Assembly: GCF_001517625.2 (NCBI RefSeq)
Contig: NZ_LN999828.1
Span: forward strand, 1,819,960 to 1,883,959
Reading direction: 5' to 3'
From: Clostridium sp. AT4
GTDB taxonomy: Bacteria > Bacillota > Clostridia > Lachnospirales > Lachnospiraceae
DNA length: 64,000 nt
The notes below the pieces were generated by a model. The model was not told the DNA's origin and searched no databases. It saw nothing but the letters and a program-made list of their open reading frames with translations. Position 1 is the stretch's first letter. The number at the start of each line of letters is the position of its first letter. This document shows, one piece after another, positions 52,062 to 60,014 of the stretch. Made by a program: the position numbers and the translations under genes.

Positions 52062-52967
52062 TTATGCTGCCTCCTGTAGCGAAGCATAGTATTGTTGTCG
52101 CTTAACCATTGGAGGTAGTCCACCATTAGCAGAGCAGATCCTCCGATTATTCCAGTAGCTGATGAAGTATCTCCAGATGAGCGTCTTTAACTGCTCTACG
52201 GTCATTGAGGTAGGATCGTAACGACCATAAAGTAATTCCTCTTTGAAGCGTGCCCACATGCTTTCGCATCTGGCATTATCATGGCATCTGCCACCGGCAC
52301 TGTTCATGCTTTGAACAATGCCATATCTGTTGATAGCTTTACGATATAGCTCACTGGTATACTGGGTTCCCCTGTCACTGTGAAGAATAGCTCCACGGAG
52401 CATCGGGTAAGCTTTGCAAGCATTCTCTAAGGTTTGTTCGCATCGGGTAGCTCTCATATTTGTATCCATAGCAAGTCCCAATACTGCTAAATCATAGCAG
52501 TCAAAGATAGCTGAAACATAGAGCTTCCCGTCAGAAGCCTTTATTTCAGTCATATCGGTCATGCACTTTTCAAGGGGCTTTTCAGCAGCGAAGTCACGCT
52601 TGATTAAATCGTCGGATTTACTGGCTTCTCTATCAGCTTTGGTAATACCATTCGGCTTACGTTTTGGTTTATGATTAAGACCAATTTCTGCCATGACACG
52701 ATAAACAGTTCTCTCACCGGGAATATGTACTCCCTCAGGCTGTTTGAGCTGTAAGGCCTGATACATACGGATTCTTCCATAAGTGTCATTGCATTCATCT
52801 TCGCTGCAAATATCAAGCATTGCATCTGCCAGTGCCTGATATTTCCAAGGGGTATCTTTTGCTTTTAGGAATTTGTTGAATGCCTGCCTTGAAACATGAA
52901 GCACTTTGCAATAAAAAGAAATTTTACCCTTAATCCGGCCGTCATCCGTTTTGATTGCAATAAACAT
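52062..52967 (-). CDS. IS3-family transposase OrfB (DDE)
   Basis: 301 residues with helix-turn-helix (HTH_21) start and an rve integrase core. The DDE triad is visible: TDMTEI (Asp about 142), HSDRGTQYTS (Asp about 198) and ARCESMWARFK (Glu about 234). The gene begins at ATG overlapping the OrfA stop (TAATG). A run of six A followed by C (52977-52982) just before the OrfA stop is a candidate -1 slippery site giving the OrfAB fusion. Confidence 0.92.
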   Translation of the reverse strand: MFIAIKTDDGRIKGKISFYCKVLHVSRQAFNKFLKAKDTPWKYQALADAMLDICSEDECNDTYGRIRMYQALQLKQPEGVHIPGERTVYRVMAEIGLNHKPKRKPNGITKADREASKSDDLIKRDFAAEKPLEKCMTDMTEIKASDGKLYVSAIFDCYDLAVLGLAMDTNMRATRCEQTLENACKAYPMLRGAILHSDRGTQYTSELYRKAINRYGIVQSMNSAGGRCHDNARCESMWARFKEELLYGRYDPTSMTVEQLKTLIWRYFISYWNNRRICSANGGLPPMVKRQQYYASLQEAA

Positions 52968-53308
52968 TAATCTCTGTTTTTTGCTGACTTCCGACGGCTG
53001 GCTGCGAAAAAAGCACTTGCTTGCTCAAGGAATTCGTTTTCTTCTTTTAAGCGACGAATTTCCTTATCCTGCTCTTTTACACGCTTTCTGAGTTCAATAA
53101 GCTCATCGTTGAGGGATAAAGCATTCTTGGGCGTATGAACTGCTTCATTTGCACTGAGACGCCCCTCTTTGAAGGCTTTTATCCAAGTGTACATAGTACC
53201 CTTTGGAATCCCTAATTCCTGAGCAGCTTTATGACCGCCGATTTCCTGGGCAAGCTTTACCGCCTGTGCTTTAAATTCATTGTCATAAGATTTTTGATTC
53301 TGTGCCAT
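52967..53308 (-). CDS. IS3-family transposase OrfA
   Basis: 113 residues: N-terminal HTH (GGHKAAQELGIPKGTMYTWIK) and a leucine-zipper-like C-terminus (LRKRVKEQDKEIRRLKEENEFLEQA). The product binds IS ends. Start ATG 53308 follows AGAAA-rich leader. Confidence 0.9.
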   Translation of the reverse strand: MAQNQKSYDNEFKAQAVKLAQEIGGHKAAQELGIPKGTMYTWIKAFKEGRLSANEAVHTPKNALSLNDELIELRKRVKEQDKEIRRLKEENEFLEQASAFFAASRRKSAKNRD

Positions 53309-53400
53309 AGGTTTTTCTCCCGTTCTCGTATTGATTATGATTATATATCAAAATCCTTGAGAATAGGGTGTCAACTTTTATGATACAACACCAATATACA

Positions 53401-53424
53401 GAAAAATCCCCGTCATGGACGAGG
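53401..53424 (-). terminator. Terminator of small upstream gene
   Basis: CCTCGTC-CAT-GACGGGG stem followed by ATTTTT on the minus strand; the TGA stop of the gene lies inside the loop. Confidence 0.65.
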
Positions 53425-53616
53425 ATACTTTTCATACTTCTCTTCAAATGCGGCCTGAAACCATGCCATTGCCGCCGTCCGGAACCCATAAGTTCCAGAT
53501 AATGGCTTTCGCGGACGGAAAAAACGAACATCTTCGTTAAAATGTATTTTCTGCAATCCAATGCTCTGAACATTAACGTATACAGGATAACAACGCAAAT
53601 AACGGAAAACCTTCAC
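53413..53616 (-). CDS. Small conserved-looking hypothetical protein (67 aa)
   Basis: Starts at GTG 53616 with AAGG six bases before. Contains RPRKPLSGTYGFRTAAM and a C-terminal AWFQAAFEEKYEKYPRP rich in aromatic residues. It ends in the loop of a terminator hairpin (53401-53424), which supports a real gene. No family recognised. Confidence 0.45.
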   Translation of the reverse strand: MKVFRYLRCYPVYVNVQSIGLQKIHFNEDVRFFRPRKPLSGTYGFRTAAMAWFQAAFEEKYEKYPRP

Positions 53617-53668
53617 ATTTAACCTTAACTGCTTTTAGCAACGAATCGTCCGCCCGTCTGGAAAAAGA

Positions 53669-54178
53669 TCAGTCGATCTTGATTTCCATGGTCATCGTTG
53701 TGTTTACCAGATCCAGCGCCGTCTGAGCTTTTGCCAGTTCGTCGGATACTCTTTGATAATCAGCTTTTGCAGCTTCAATATCGTAATTGGCATACCGGTA
53801 ATCAATAATCTGGCTTCCTAAACCGGACACCTTCGCCCGTTCTTTCGGGAGACAGCTGCTCATCATAGCCAGTTTTTGTTTTCTTCTGCTCAGCTGCGGG
53901 ATATAAACCAAAAGCTGATCGATGGTCATATCGAATCCCGGCACTTCCGTAGTAGAGTTGAAACAATTCAGCGCATGTTTAACCGTACGAATTTTTGCCT
54001 GCAGTTCCTTCAGCTTCCTCTGAGTGTCCGCATAATCGTATGCCGGCCGTACGGTTTCGACGTCCTCGCCCAACGCTGCATTAAATTCACGACGTTTTAC
54101 TTCCTGATCTTCCAGGTTTTCCACTTCCTCGTTCAGTTTTCGAAGCAGCTTTGCCGCCTCTGCCGATGAATATTTCAT
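53669..54178 (-). CDS. DIP1984-family coiled-coil protein
   Basis: 169 residues, highly helical and coiled-coil-rich: AAKLLRKLNEEVENLEDQEVKRREFN, then ALGEDVETVRPAYDYADTQRKLKEL, in the pattern of the DIP1984 family (septicolysin-like annotation in databases is unreliable). Function unknown. ATG 54178 follows AAGGAGG. Preceded by a promoter of the same type as the GHKL operon. Confidence 0.8.
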   Translation of the reverse strand: MKYSSAEAAKLLRKLNEEVENLEDQEVKRREFNAALGEDVETVRPAYDYADTQRKLKELQAKIRTVKHALNCFNSTTEVPGFDMTIDQLLVYIPQLSRRKQKLAMMSSCLPKERAKVSGLGSQIIDYRYANYDIEAAKADYQRVSDELAKAQTALDLVNTTMTMEIKID

Positions 54179-54274
54179 GACTTCCAGCCTCCTTTTTTCG
54201 TGTCTTATGTTTTTATTTTACAACATTTATACTGCTACTTCTATGAACCTGTAGTTCAATCTTAATATATCTTT

Positions 54275-54322
54275 ATTTTACCAGTAATTCAGCTGAAAGT
54301 CACGCAACCAGCAGGTGCAAAA
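54275..54322 (-). promoter_or_regulatory. DIP1984 promoter with shared 27-nt box
   Basis: TGACTT (54302-54297), 16-bp spacer, TAAAAT (54280-54275). Bases 54296-54322 match 51909-51935 at 23 of 27 positions, including TGCA-C-TGC-GGTTGC-TGACTTT. Confidence 0.65.
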
Positions 54323-54453
54323 AGAACTTTCCACGCATCAACTGCTCTCGAATCACTTGTGTGCCTCTTATTTATAAAAAAATGCTTACCGCTACCTGAA
54401 GTCATATACAATCCATCTGTTTTAATTATGAAAATCTTTTTGTGTTTATTGGT

Positions 54454-54485
54454 AAAAAACAGGAGACCTGTTCGGCAGTCTCCTG
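54454..54485 (-). terminator. Terminator of flavin reductase gene
   Basis: CAGGAGAC/GTCTCCTG arms with loop, followed by TTTTTT; 37 bp past the stop. Confidence 0.9.
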
Positions 54486-54521
54486 CCAAACGGTCCCTCG
54501 TTAAAGGATCGACGCATTCTG

Positions 54522-55082
54522 CTATTTCAGCTTCAATCCGTCCCGGAACGCCCTGCCTACCCGTTCTCCAAGAATCCTGTACTCATGATGTACCGGATCA
54601 AAGGTAATGGGCTGCAGTCTGTCCGGATCTATCTTTCCATCTTTATCCAGGACACTCTCGTCCGCACTGACATTGATGATCTCCCCTACCAGCCGGCAGC
54701 TTTCCGGATCGTAACTTACCAGTCTGCATTCCAGCGCCATGCGAAGCTCCTTGATGATCGGAGCGTCCACGAACTCTGATTTTTCTGCATGAAAGCCTAC
54801 TTTTTCAAACTTGTCCGGCACATCGTTTCCGGACACGATGCCAACGTAGTCGCATTCCTTCACATAGGAAGACTCTGCCATACTGACGGTAAACGCTTTT
54901 CTGGCCAGGATATTCTCTGTGGTTTTATGATCCGCACTGACACAGATGGAAATCTGCGTGTCGTCACTGATGCCGCCCCAGGCTGCATTCATCACATCCG
55001 GCGTGCCATCCTCCCCGTAGGTTGCGATCATCAGCACCGGCTGCGGGTAAGTCCATGGTTTTGCTCCAAAATTCTTTCTCAT
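54522..55082 (-). CDS. Flavin reductase-like FMN-binding protein
   Basis: 186 residues. Opens KPWTYPQPVLMIATYGEDGTPDVMNAAWGG, the FMN-binding split-barrel signature, with CDYVGIVSGNDVPDKFEKVGF and FDPVHHEYRILGE. Members use FMN in reduction or carry electrons. ATG 55082 follows AGGAGG, 17 bp after the macrodomain gene stop, so the two form an operon. Confidence 0.88.
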   Translation of the reverse strand: MRKNFGAKPWTYPQPVLMIATYGEDGTPDVMNAAWGGISDDTQISICVSADHKTTENILARKAFTVSMAESSYVKECDYVGIVSGNDVPDKFEKVGFHAEKSEFVDAPIIKELRMALECRLVSYDPESCRLVGEIINVSADESVLDKDGKIDPDRLQPITFDPVHHEYRILGERVGRAFRDGLKLK

Positions 55083-55099
55083 TGTAAAATGTCCTCCTA

Positions 55100-55612
55100 T
55101 TATAAAATCTCAGTCTGCTCCTTCAAAGCACGCTCATAATACCCAAGTGTCTCACCGTCAAAACACACCATCCGCACTTCCATGTCCGGATGGGCTTCCA
55201 GAAACTTAAGAATCGTCCTTGCGGAAATTTCAGAAGCCTTTTCCAAGGGGAAGCGGTAGATCCCAGTGCTGATGGAAGGAAATGCCACGCTCCGGCATCC
55301 GTTCTCCGCCGCAAGCCTCAGGCAGTTTTCGTAGCAGCTCTGCAAAAGCTGTTCCTCGCCCATGATACCGCCCCTCCAAATCGGTCCAGGCGTATGGATC
55401 ACATATTTCGCCGGAAGTCGGTACCCCTTTGTGATTTTCGCCTGTCCTGTCTCGCAGCCGTGGAGTGTCCGGCACTCAGCCAGAAGTTCCGGCCCTGCAG
55501 CCCGATGAATGGCGCCGTCCACGCCGCCTCCTCCCAGAAGACTGGTGTTGGCGGCGTTCACAATGGCATCCACTGATTCTTTTGTAATGTCTCCCAAAAT
55601 AATTGTAAGCAT
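55100..55612 (-). CDS. Macrodomain O-acetyl-ADP-ribose deacetylase
   Basis: 170 residues in the YmdB/MacroD class: [34 protein letters not shown] at 7-40 has the catalytic Asn-Asn pair and glycine loop, and [16 protein letters not shown] is the second substrate-binding loop. Hydrolyses O-acetyl-ADP-ribose and mono-ADP-ribosyl linkages in characterised relatives. Related in chemistry to products of KptA (ADP-ribose phosphate), encoded 26 kb away; the link is speculative. ATG 55612 follows AAGG. Confidence 0.93.
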   Translation of the reverse strand: MLTIILGDITKESVDAIVNAANTSLLGGGGVDGAIHRAAGPELLAECRTLHGCETGQAKITKGYRLPAKYVIHTPGPIWRGGIMGEEQLLQSCYENCLRLAAENGCRSVAFPSISTGIYRFPLEKASEISARTILKFLEAHPDMEVRMVCFDGETLGYYERALKEQTEIL

Positions 55613-55661
55613 TTGATCACCTTCTTATTATAGATTGTTTTCAATTCTTCCGTTTTCTGTC

Positions 55662-55670
55662 AGTATATCA
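55662..55670 (-). promoter_or_regulatory. Extended -10 promoter of macrodomain operon
   Basis: TGATATACT (TATACT at 55667-55662), no clear -35. Confidence 0.5.
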
Positions 55671-55808
55671 CATTTTAATAGGAAAGAATACTCTCAGCTG
55701 CGGAGCACAGCAAGCACAGCTAAATTGTCTTTCAAATACTTCCGTTTTCAAAAGTTGAAAATTTTTTATTTTTCGAAAGTGACTATATGATTGCAAAAAG
55801 CGCTCCCT

Positions 55809-56393
55809 GTTTCCGATACAATGGGAATTGCAAAATCGCAATTTTACCCTTTTGTTTCCGGTATAATGGGAATTGGGTTTTTTCGATTTCGACCTCTTGT
55901 TTCCTTTGCAATAGGAAAATATTTTGCAATTTTACACCCTTGTTTCCGGTACAATGGGAAATTCTTCAAAAATGTCAATTTTCGTCCTTTTCCCATTTCA
56001 AACGGAAACAAGACGCATTTTTTGAAAAAATCGCAGTTCCATTTCAAAAGGAAACAGGCGTTTTCCGGATTTTTGGCTTTTCCTATTAGAAAAGAAACAA
56101 GCGGCTGTTTGAAAACACTTTTCCCATTTTTCGTACCTGCTGCGGCACAATATATTTTTGCTGCAGAAAAGAGAAAAAACCACAGCCAGTCAGGGTTTTC
56201 CGACTGTCCGTGGTCTTTTCCGGTTTGCTATGACATGTGTATTTTTGCTCTTTATTTCCGATATAATGGGAATTACGATTCGAAGTTTTTTGCCGTATTG
56301 TTTCCGATTGAAATAGGAAAATTCTTCTTAAAACTGCTATTTTTCAAATCTCCTGTTTCCGAAAAATGTCCCTGTTTCCGATTGAAATGGGAA
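55809..56393. repeat. Array of about ten 20-nt palindrome-like units, period about 45 bp
   Basis: Unit GTTTCC-N(8-9)-GGGAA(A/T) recurs: 55809, 55854, 55899, 55942 forward; 55990, 56037, 56079 in the opposite orientation; then 56254, 56300, a partial 56354 and 56374 forward again. Start-to-start distance is mostly 42-48 bp. Intervening segments differ. Several units embed TATAAT or TACAAT. The 56254-56393 copies lie between purD and its terminator, so are transcribed with it. No coding frame fits. Confidence 0.75.
56172..56213 (-). terminator. Terminator of the pur operon
   Basis: CCACGGACAGTC/GACTGGCTGTGG stem (loop GGAAAACCCT) followed by TTTTTT on the minus strand. Confidence 0.9.
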
Positions 56394-56416
56394 TTAACAA
56401 ATCCCCCAAACGAACC

Positions 56417-57691
56417 TCAAACCTCATCAATGGCATGACCGATATCATTTCTCATATATTTATTCCCAAATTCCACCCACTCGGTTGCCTTGTAAGCATT
56501 GGCACGGGCCTCTTTGAGATCGCCTCCTGTGGCTGTGACGCCCAGCACCCGGCCGCCGTTTGTGACGATCTGGCCCTGATCGTTTAATTTTGTGCCTGCA
56601 TGGAATACAAAATATCCGTCTGCATCCTTAAAACGCTCCAGGCCGGAAATAGGATAGCCCTTTTCATAGTGCTCCGGATATCCGTCCGATGCCAGGACTA
56701 CGCATACGGCTGCATTGTCCTCAAATTCCAGTTCCACCTGATCCAGAGTGCCGTCAATGCAGGCTTCAAAAAGATCTGCCAGATCGTTTTTCATCCTTGG
56801 GAGCACCACCTGGGTCTCCGGATCACCGAAGCGGGCGTTGTACTCCAGCACCTTGGGGCCATCTTCAGTGAGCATCAGACCAAAGAAAATGATCCCCTTA
56901 AATTCTCTGCCCTCCGCTCTCATGGCATCCACCGTAGGCTGATAGATCTTTTCCCTGCAGAATGCATCTACCTCGGAGGTATAGAAGGGACTTGGGGAAA
57001 ATGTGCCCATTCCGCCTGTATTTAATCCCTGATCCCCATCCTTTGCCCGCTTGTGATCCTGAGCAGAAGTCATGATTTTGATGGTCTTTCCATCCACAAA
57101 GGATAAGACGGAAACCTCCCGTCCGGTCATAAATTCCTCGATTACGATCTCGTCTCCGGCAGAGCCAAACTGCTTATCCAGCATCAGGGTGCGTACCCCT
57201 TCCTTTGCTTCTTCCAGATTACTGCAGATTAAAACGCCTTTTCCCAGAGCCAGGCCGTCTGCCTTTAATACGATGGGCATTCTGGCAGTTTCCAGGTATT
57301 TGATGGCCTCCTCCGGGTCTGTGAAGGTTTCGTAAGCCGCTGTGGGTATATTGTATTTTTTCATCAGATCCTTTGAAAATGCCTTGGAACCCTCCAGAAT
57401 CGCTGCATTTGCTCTGGGGCCGAAGGCACGCAGTCCTGCCGCCTCAAAGGCATCTACGGCTCCTGCTGCCAGAGGATCATCCGGCGCTACTACGGTTAAG
57501 TCAATCCCATGCTCCTTTGCAAAGGCCACCTGCCGGTCAAATTCCATCACGCCGATATTGACGCATTCTGCAATCTCTGCGATTCCCGCATTTCCGGGAG
57601 CACAGTAAATTTTTTCTACTCTGGGGCTTTTTGAAAGCTTCCATGCAATGGCATGCTCTCTTCCGCCGCCTCCTATGATCAGAATCTTCAT
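56417..57691 (-). CDS. purD: Phosphoribosylamine-glycine ligase
   Basis: ATP-grasp ligase joining phosphoribosylamine and glycine in purine synthesis. 424 residues from ATG 57691 (GGAGAGGA upstream). Motifs: MKILIIGGGGREHAIAWKL at 1-19, MPIVLKADGLALGKGVLI, RFGDPETQVVLPRM near 285-298. Last of the purE-purM-purN-purD operon; about 17 bp after purN. Confidence 0.97.
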   Translation of the reverse strand: MKILIIGGGGREHAIAWKLSKSPRVEKIYCAPGNAGIAEIAECVNIGVMEFDRQVAFAKEHGIDLTVVAPDDPLAAGAVDAFEAAGLRAFGPRANAAILEGSKAFSKDLMKKYNIPTAAYETFTDPEEAIKYLETARMPIVLKADGLALGKGVLICSNLEEAKEGVRTLMLDKQFGSAGDEIVIEEFMTGREVSVLSFVDGKTIKIMTSAQDHKRAKDGDQGLNTGGMGTFSPSPFYTSEVDAFCREKIYQPTVDAMRAEGREFKGIIFFGLMLTEDGPKVLEYNARFGDPETQVVLPRMKNDLADLFEACIDGTLDQVELEFEDNAAVCVVLASDGYPEHYEKGYPISGLERFKDADGYFVFHAGTKLNDQGQIVTNGGRVLGVTATGGDLKEARANAYKATEWVEFGNKYMRNDIGHAIDEV

Positions 57692-57707
57692 ATCAACTCT
57701 TCCTCTC

Positions 57708-58301
57708 CTATACTTCCCCATGGGCGATCATCTGGATTGCTTTTGGAAGAATAATCCATTCTGCCTGCTCCATGACCCGTCTCTGCAGGATTTCAGGGGT
57801 ATCTCCCTTTTCCACCTCTACTGCCTTCTGCAGAATGATCGGCCCCGTATCCATACCGCCGTCCACATAATGTACCGTTGCACCTGTGACCTTTACGCCT
57901 CTTCTCAGCGCTTCCTCATGAACCTTCAGTCCATAATAGCCTACACCGCAGAAGGATGGGATCAGGGACGGATGGATATTGATGATCCTTCCCTCATATT
58001 TTTTCACCATAGCCTCAGGAATTTTTACCAAAAAGCCCGCCAGCACGATAAGATCCAGCTTATATTTATCTACTTTTTCAAGAAAGGCCCTGTTAAAGGC
58101 TTCCCTGCTCTCAAACTCCTTCGGAGATATACATACAGCCTCAATGCCGTGCGTTCTGGCCCGCTCTAAGGCATAAGCGCCGGGATTGTTGCTGATCACT
58201 ACACTGATTTCCGTGTCTGTGATCTTCCCGCTGTCAACGGCGTCCAGAATTGCCTGCAGATTAGTGCCTCCGCCGGATACCATTATCCCTGTTCTTAACA
58301 T
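57708..58301 (-). CDS. purN: Phosphoribosylglycinamide formyltransferase
   Basis: 197 residues with [13 protein letters not shown] near the start, [12 protein letters not shown] and [17 protein letters not shown] with the conserved catalytic His-Asp arrangement. Adds a formyl group from 10-formyltetrahydrofolate to GAR. Its ATG overlaps the purM stop, and a ribosome-binding site (GGAGTGG) lies before it. Confidence 0.97.
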   Translation of the reverse strand: MLRTGIMVSGGGTNLQAILDAVDSGKITDTEISVVISNNPGAYALERARTHGIEAVCISPKEFESREAFNRAFLEKVDKYKLDLIVLAGFLVKIPEAMVKKYEGRIINIHPSLIPSFCGVGYYGLKVHEEALRRGVKVTGATVHYVDGGMDTGPIILQKAVEVEKGDTPEILQRRVMEQAEWIILPKAIQMIAHGEV

Positions 58302-59332
58302 AAGGCCACTCCCTTTTCGCCCTCTTCAATGGAGCCGATCACATAAGGAGTATCTCCGGCCGCCCGGATGGCCTCCATAGCCTTCTCTGCATCTGCCGGG
58401 TCAACTGCCACGATCATACCGATTCCCATATTGAAGGTGTTGTACATCATTTCTTCCGCAATATTTCCCTTTTCCTGTAAAAGCTTAAAGATTGCCGGAA
58501 CCTCATAGCTGTCCTTTTTAATCACTGCACGGACGCCGTCCTTTAACATACGGGGCACATTTTCATAAAAACCGCCTCCGGTAATGTGGCTGCAGGCCTT
58601 TACGGCCACTCCGGCCTTTTTAATACTCTTTAATGCTTTTACATAGATACGGGTAGGCGCCAAAAGGGCTTCTCCAAGAGTCTTTCCCAGGCAGTCATAA
58701 TAGGTATTTAATCCTTCTGCGGTCATCTCCTGCTCAAATACCTTGCGCACCAGTGAAAAACCATTAGAATGTACGCCGGTGGATGCCATACCGATGAGCA
58801 CGTCTCCTGCCTTTAAGCTCTCTCCTGTGATCATTTCCTTCCGGTCGCAGACACCGACTGCAAAGCCTGCCAGATCGTAATCATCCTCAGGCATCAGTCC
58901 CGGATGCTCTGCCGTCTCGCCTCCAATCAAGGCAGCCTCAGACTGTAAGCACCCTTCAGCCACTCCCTTTACGATGTCGGCAATCTTTTCAGGATAATTC
59001 TTTCCGCAGGCAATGTAATCCAGGAAAAATAAAGGCTCGCCTCCGGCGCAGGCAATATCGTTTACGCACATGGCCACCGCATCAATACCGATGGTGTTAT
59101 GCTTATCCATGATGATCGCCAGCTTCACCTTGGTACCGCATCCGTCTGTACCGGATAAAAGCACTGGATCCTCCATGTCCTTAATCTTTGACAGGGAAAA
59201 CGCCCCTGAAAATCCGCCCAGACCGCCTAATACCTCCGGCCGCATGGTTTTCTTTACGTGCTCTTTCATCAGCTCTACGGACTTGTAACCCGCCTCTATA
59301 TCTACTCCGGCTTTCTTATAATCCATCATCAT
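58295..59332 (-). CDS. purM: Phosphoribosylformylglycinamidine cyclo-ligase
   Basis: 345 residues from ATG 59332 (AGGAGAGG upstream). Family motifs [30 protein letters not shown] and [20 protein letters not shown]. Converts FGAM to AIR using ATP. Its start lies 14 bp after the purE stop. Confidence 0.97.
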   Translation of the reverse strand: MMMDYKKAGVDIEAGYKSVELMKEHVKKTMRPEVLGGLGGFSGAFSLSKIKDMEDPVLLSGTDGCGTKVKLAIIMDKHNTIGIDAVAMCVNDIACAGGEPLFFLDYIACGKNYPEKIADIVKGVAEGCLQSEAALIGGETAEHPGLMPEDDYDLAGFAVGVCDRKEMITGESLKAGDVLIGMASTGVHSNGFSLVRKVFEQEMTAEGLNTYYDCLGKTLGEALLAPTRIYVKALKSIKKAGVAVKACSHITGGGFYENVPRMLKDGVRAVIKKDSYEVPAIFKLLQEKGNIAEEMMYNTFNMGIGMIVAVDPADAEKAMEAIRAAGDTPYVIGSIEEGEKGVALC

Positions 59333-59345
59333 CTCATCCTCTCCT

Positions 59346-59858
59346 TTACATCTGTGCAAGGTATTCTTTATAACCCAGTTTTTCCAGCTTTTCCGCCTTT
59401 TTTACCACATCATTTTTAAGGCCCTCGGAATACAATTTAAGCTTTTCAAGAAGCCCTGAATCAGAAGCAGCAAGGATCTTTGCCGCAAGGATGCCTGCAT
59501 TGGCTCCTCCGTTGATGGCTACAGTGGCAACGGGAATGCCGCTTGGCATCTGTACGATGGAATAAAGGGAATCTACGCCGCCCAGGTCTGAGGTCTTCAT
59601 AGGAATACCGATCACGGGAAGGGGGAATACAGCTGCACACATACCCGGCAGATGGGCTGCCTTTCCAGCTCCTGCGATAATTACCTTAAAGCCCTTTTCC
59701 TCGGCGCTCTTTGCCCACTGAAAGAAGATATCCGGCTCTCTGTGGGCAGAGATAATCGTCATCTCATAATCAATTCCCAGCTGATCCAGGATCTCCGCTG
59801 CCTTTGCCATAACCGGCATATCTGAGTCGCTGCCCATTACAATTCCTACTTTTGCCAT
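59346..59858 (-). CDS. purE: N5-carboxyaminoimidazole ribonucleotide mutase
   Basis: 170 residues: [20 protein letters not shown] at 5-24 and [41 protein letters not shown]. Class I PurE. First gene of the pur operon. No purK is present in the window, so it may lie elsewhere or be dispensed with. ATG 59858 follows AAGGAG. Confidence 0.97.
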   Translation of the reverse strand: MAKVGIVMGSDSDMPVMAKAAEILDQLGIDYEMTIISAHREPDIFFQWAKSAEEKGFKVIIAGAGKAAHLPGMCAAVFPLPVIGIPMKTSDLGGVDSLYSIVQMPSGIPVATVAINGGANAGILAAKILAASDSGLLEKLKLYSEGLKNDVVKKAEKLEKLGYKEYLAQM

Positions 59859-59936
59859 GTTTCAATCTCCTTTTCTAATAATAAATATTAGCTTTTCTAA
59901 TAAGTATCTTTTTATATCTTAATGTTACTTATAATT

Positions 59937-59965
59937 ATAATACTAAGAAACTCTGGCAACGTCAA
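59937..59965 (-). promoter_or_regulatory. Promoter of the pur operon
   Basis: TTGACG (59965-59960), 17-bp spacer, TATTAT (59942-59937). The leader of about 75 nt shows no purine riboswitch. Confidence 0.75.
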
Positions 59966-59990
59966 TACTATTCTTTTAAAAAAGAAGCTT

Positions 59991-60014
59991 AAAAAAGGGC
60001 GCATTACAGCGCCC
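59991..60014 (-). terminator. Terminator behind the aminopeptidase gene
   Basis: GGGCGC/GCGCCC stem whose loop contains the aminopeptidase stop codon, followed by six T on the minus strand. Confidence 0.9.

Larger units (their letters stand above)
52020..53387 (-). mobile_element. IS3-family insertion sequence
   Basis: Two overlapping transposase genes flanked by imperfect inverted repeats (left 52031-52050 and right 53356-53375, 16 of 20 matching: GTTTACACTTTTTTCTCAAG vs GTTGACACCCTATTCTCAAG). Ends placed at TGT motifs; exact boundaries and target duplication are uncertain. About 1.37 kb. Confidence 0.75.

Noticed and set aside
53283-53573. 96-codon minus-strand ORF across the IS3 end
   Set aside because: Crosses the inverted repeat of the insertion sequence and lies out of frame with the small gene that has its own terminator.
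54289-54489. 66-codon minus-strand ORF
   Set aside because: Covers the flavin reductase terminator and the DIP1984 promoter; no ribosome-binding site.
55809-56393. CRISPR array
   Set aside because: Units are 20 nt and degenerate, change orientation, and there is no cas gene; pitch about 45 bp with similar AT-rich spacers rather than unique ones.
59860-59936. Purine riboswitch in front of purE
   Set aside because: The leader of about 75 nt lacks the conserved aptamer core; only AT-rich repeats (TATTAGAAAAG twice) are seen.
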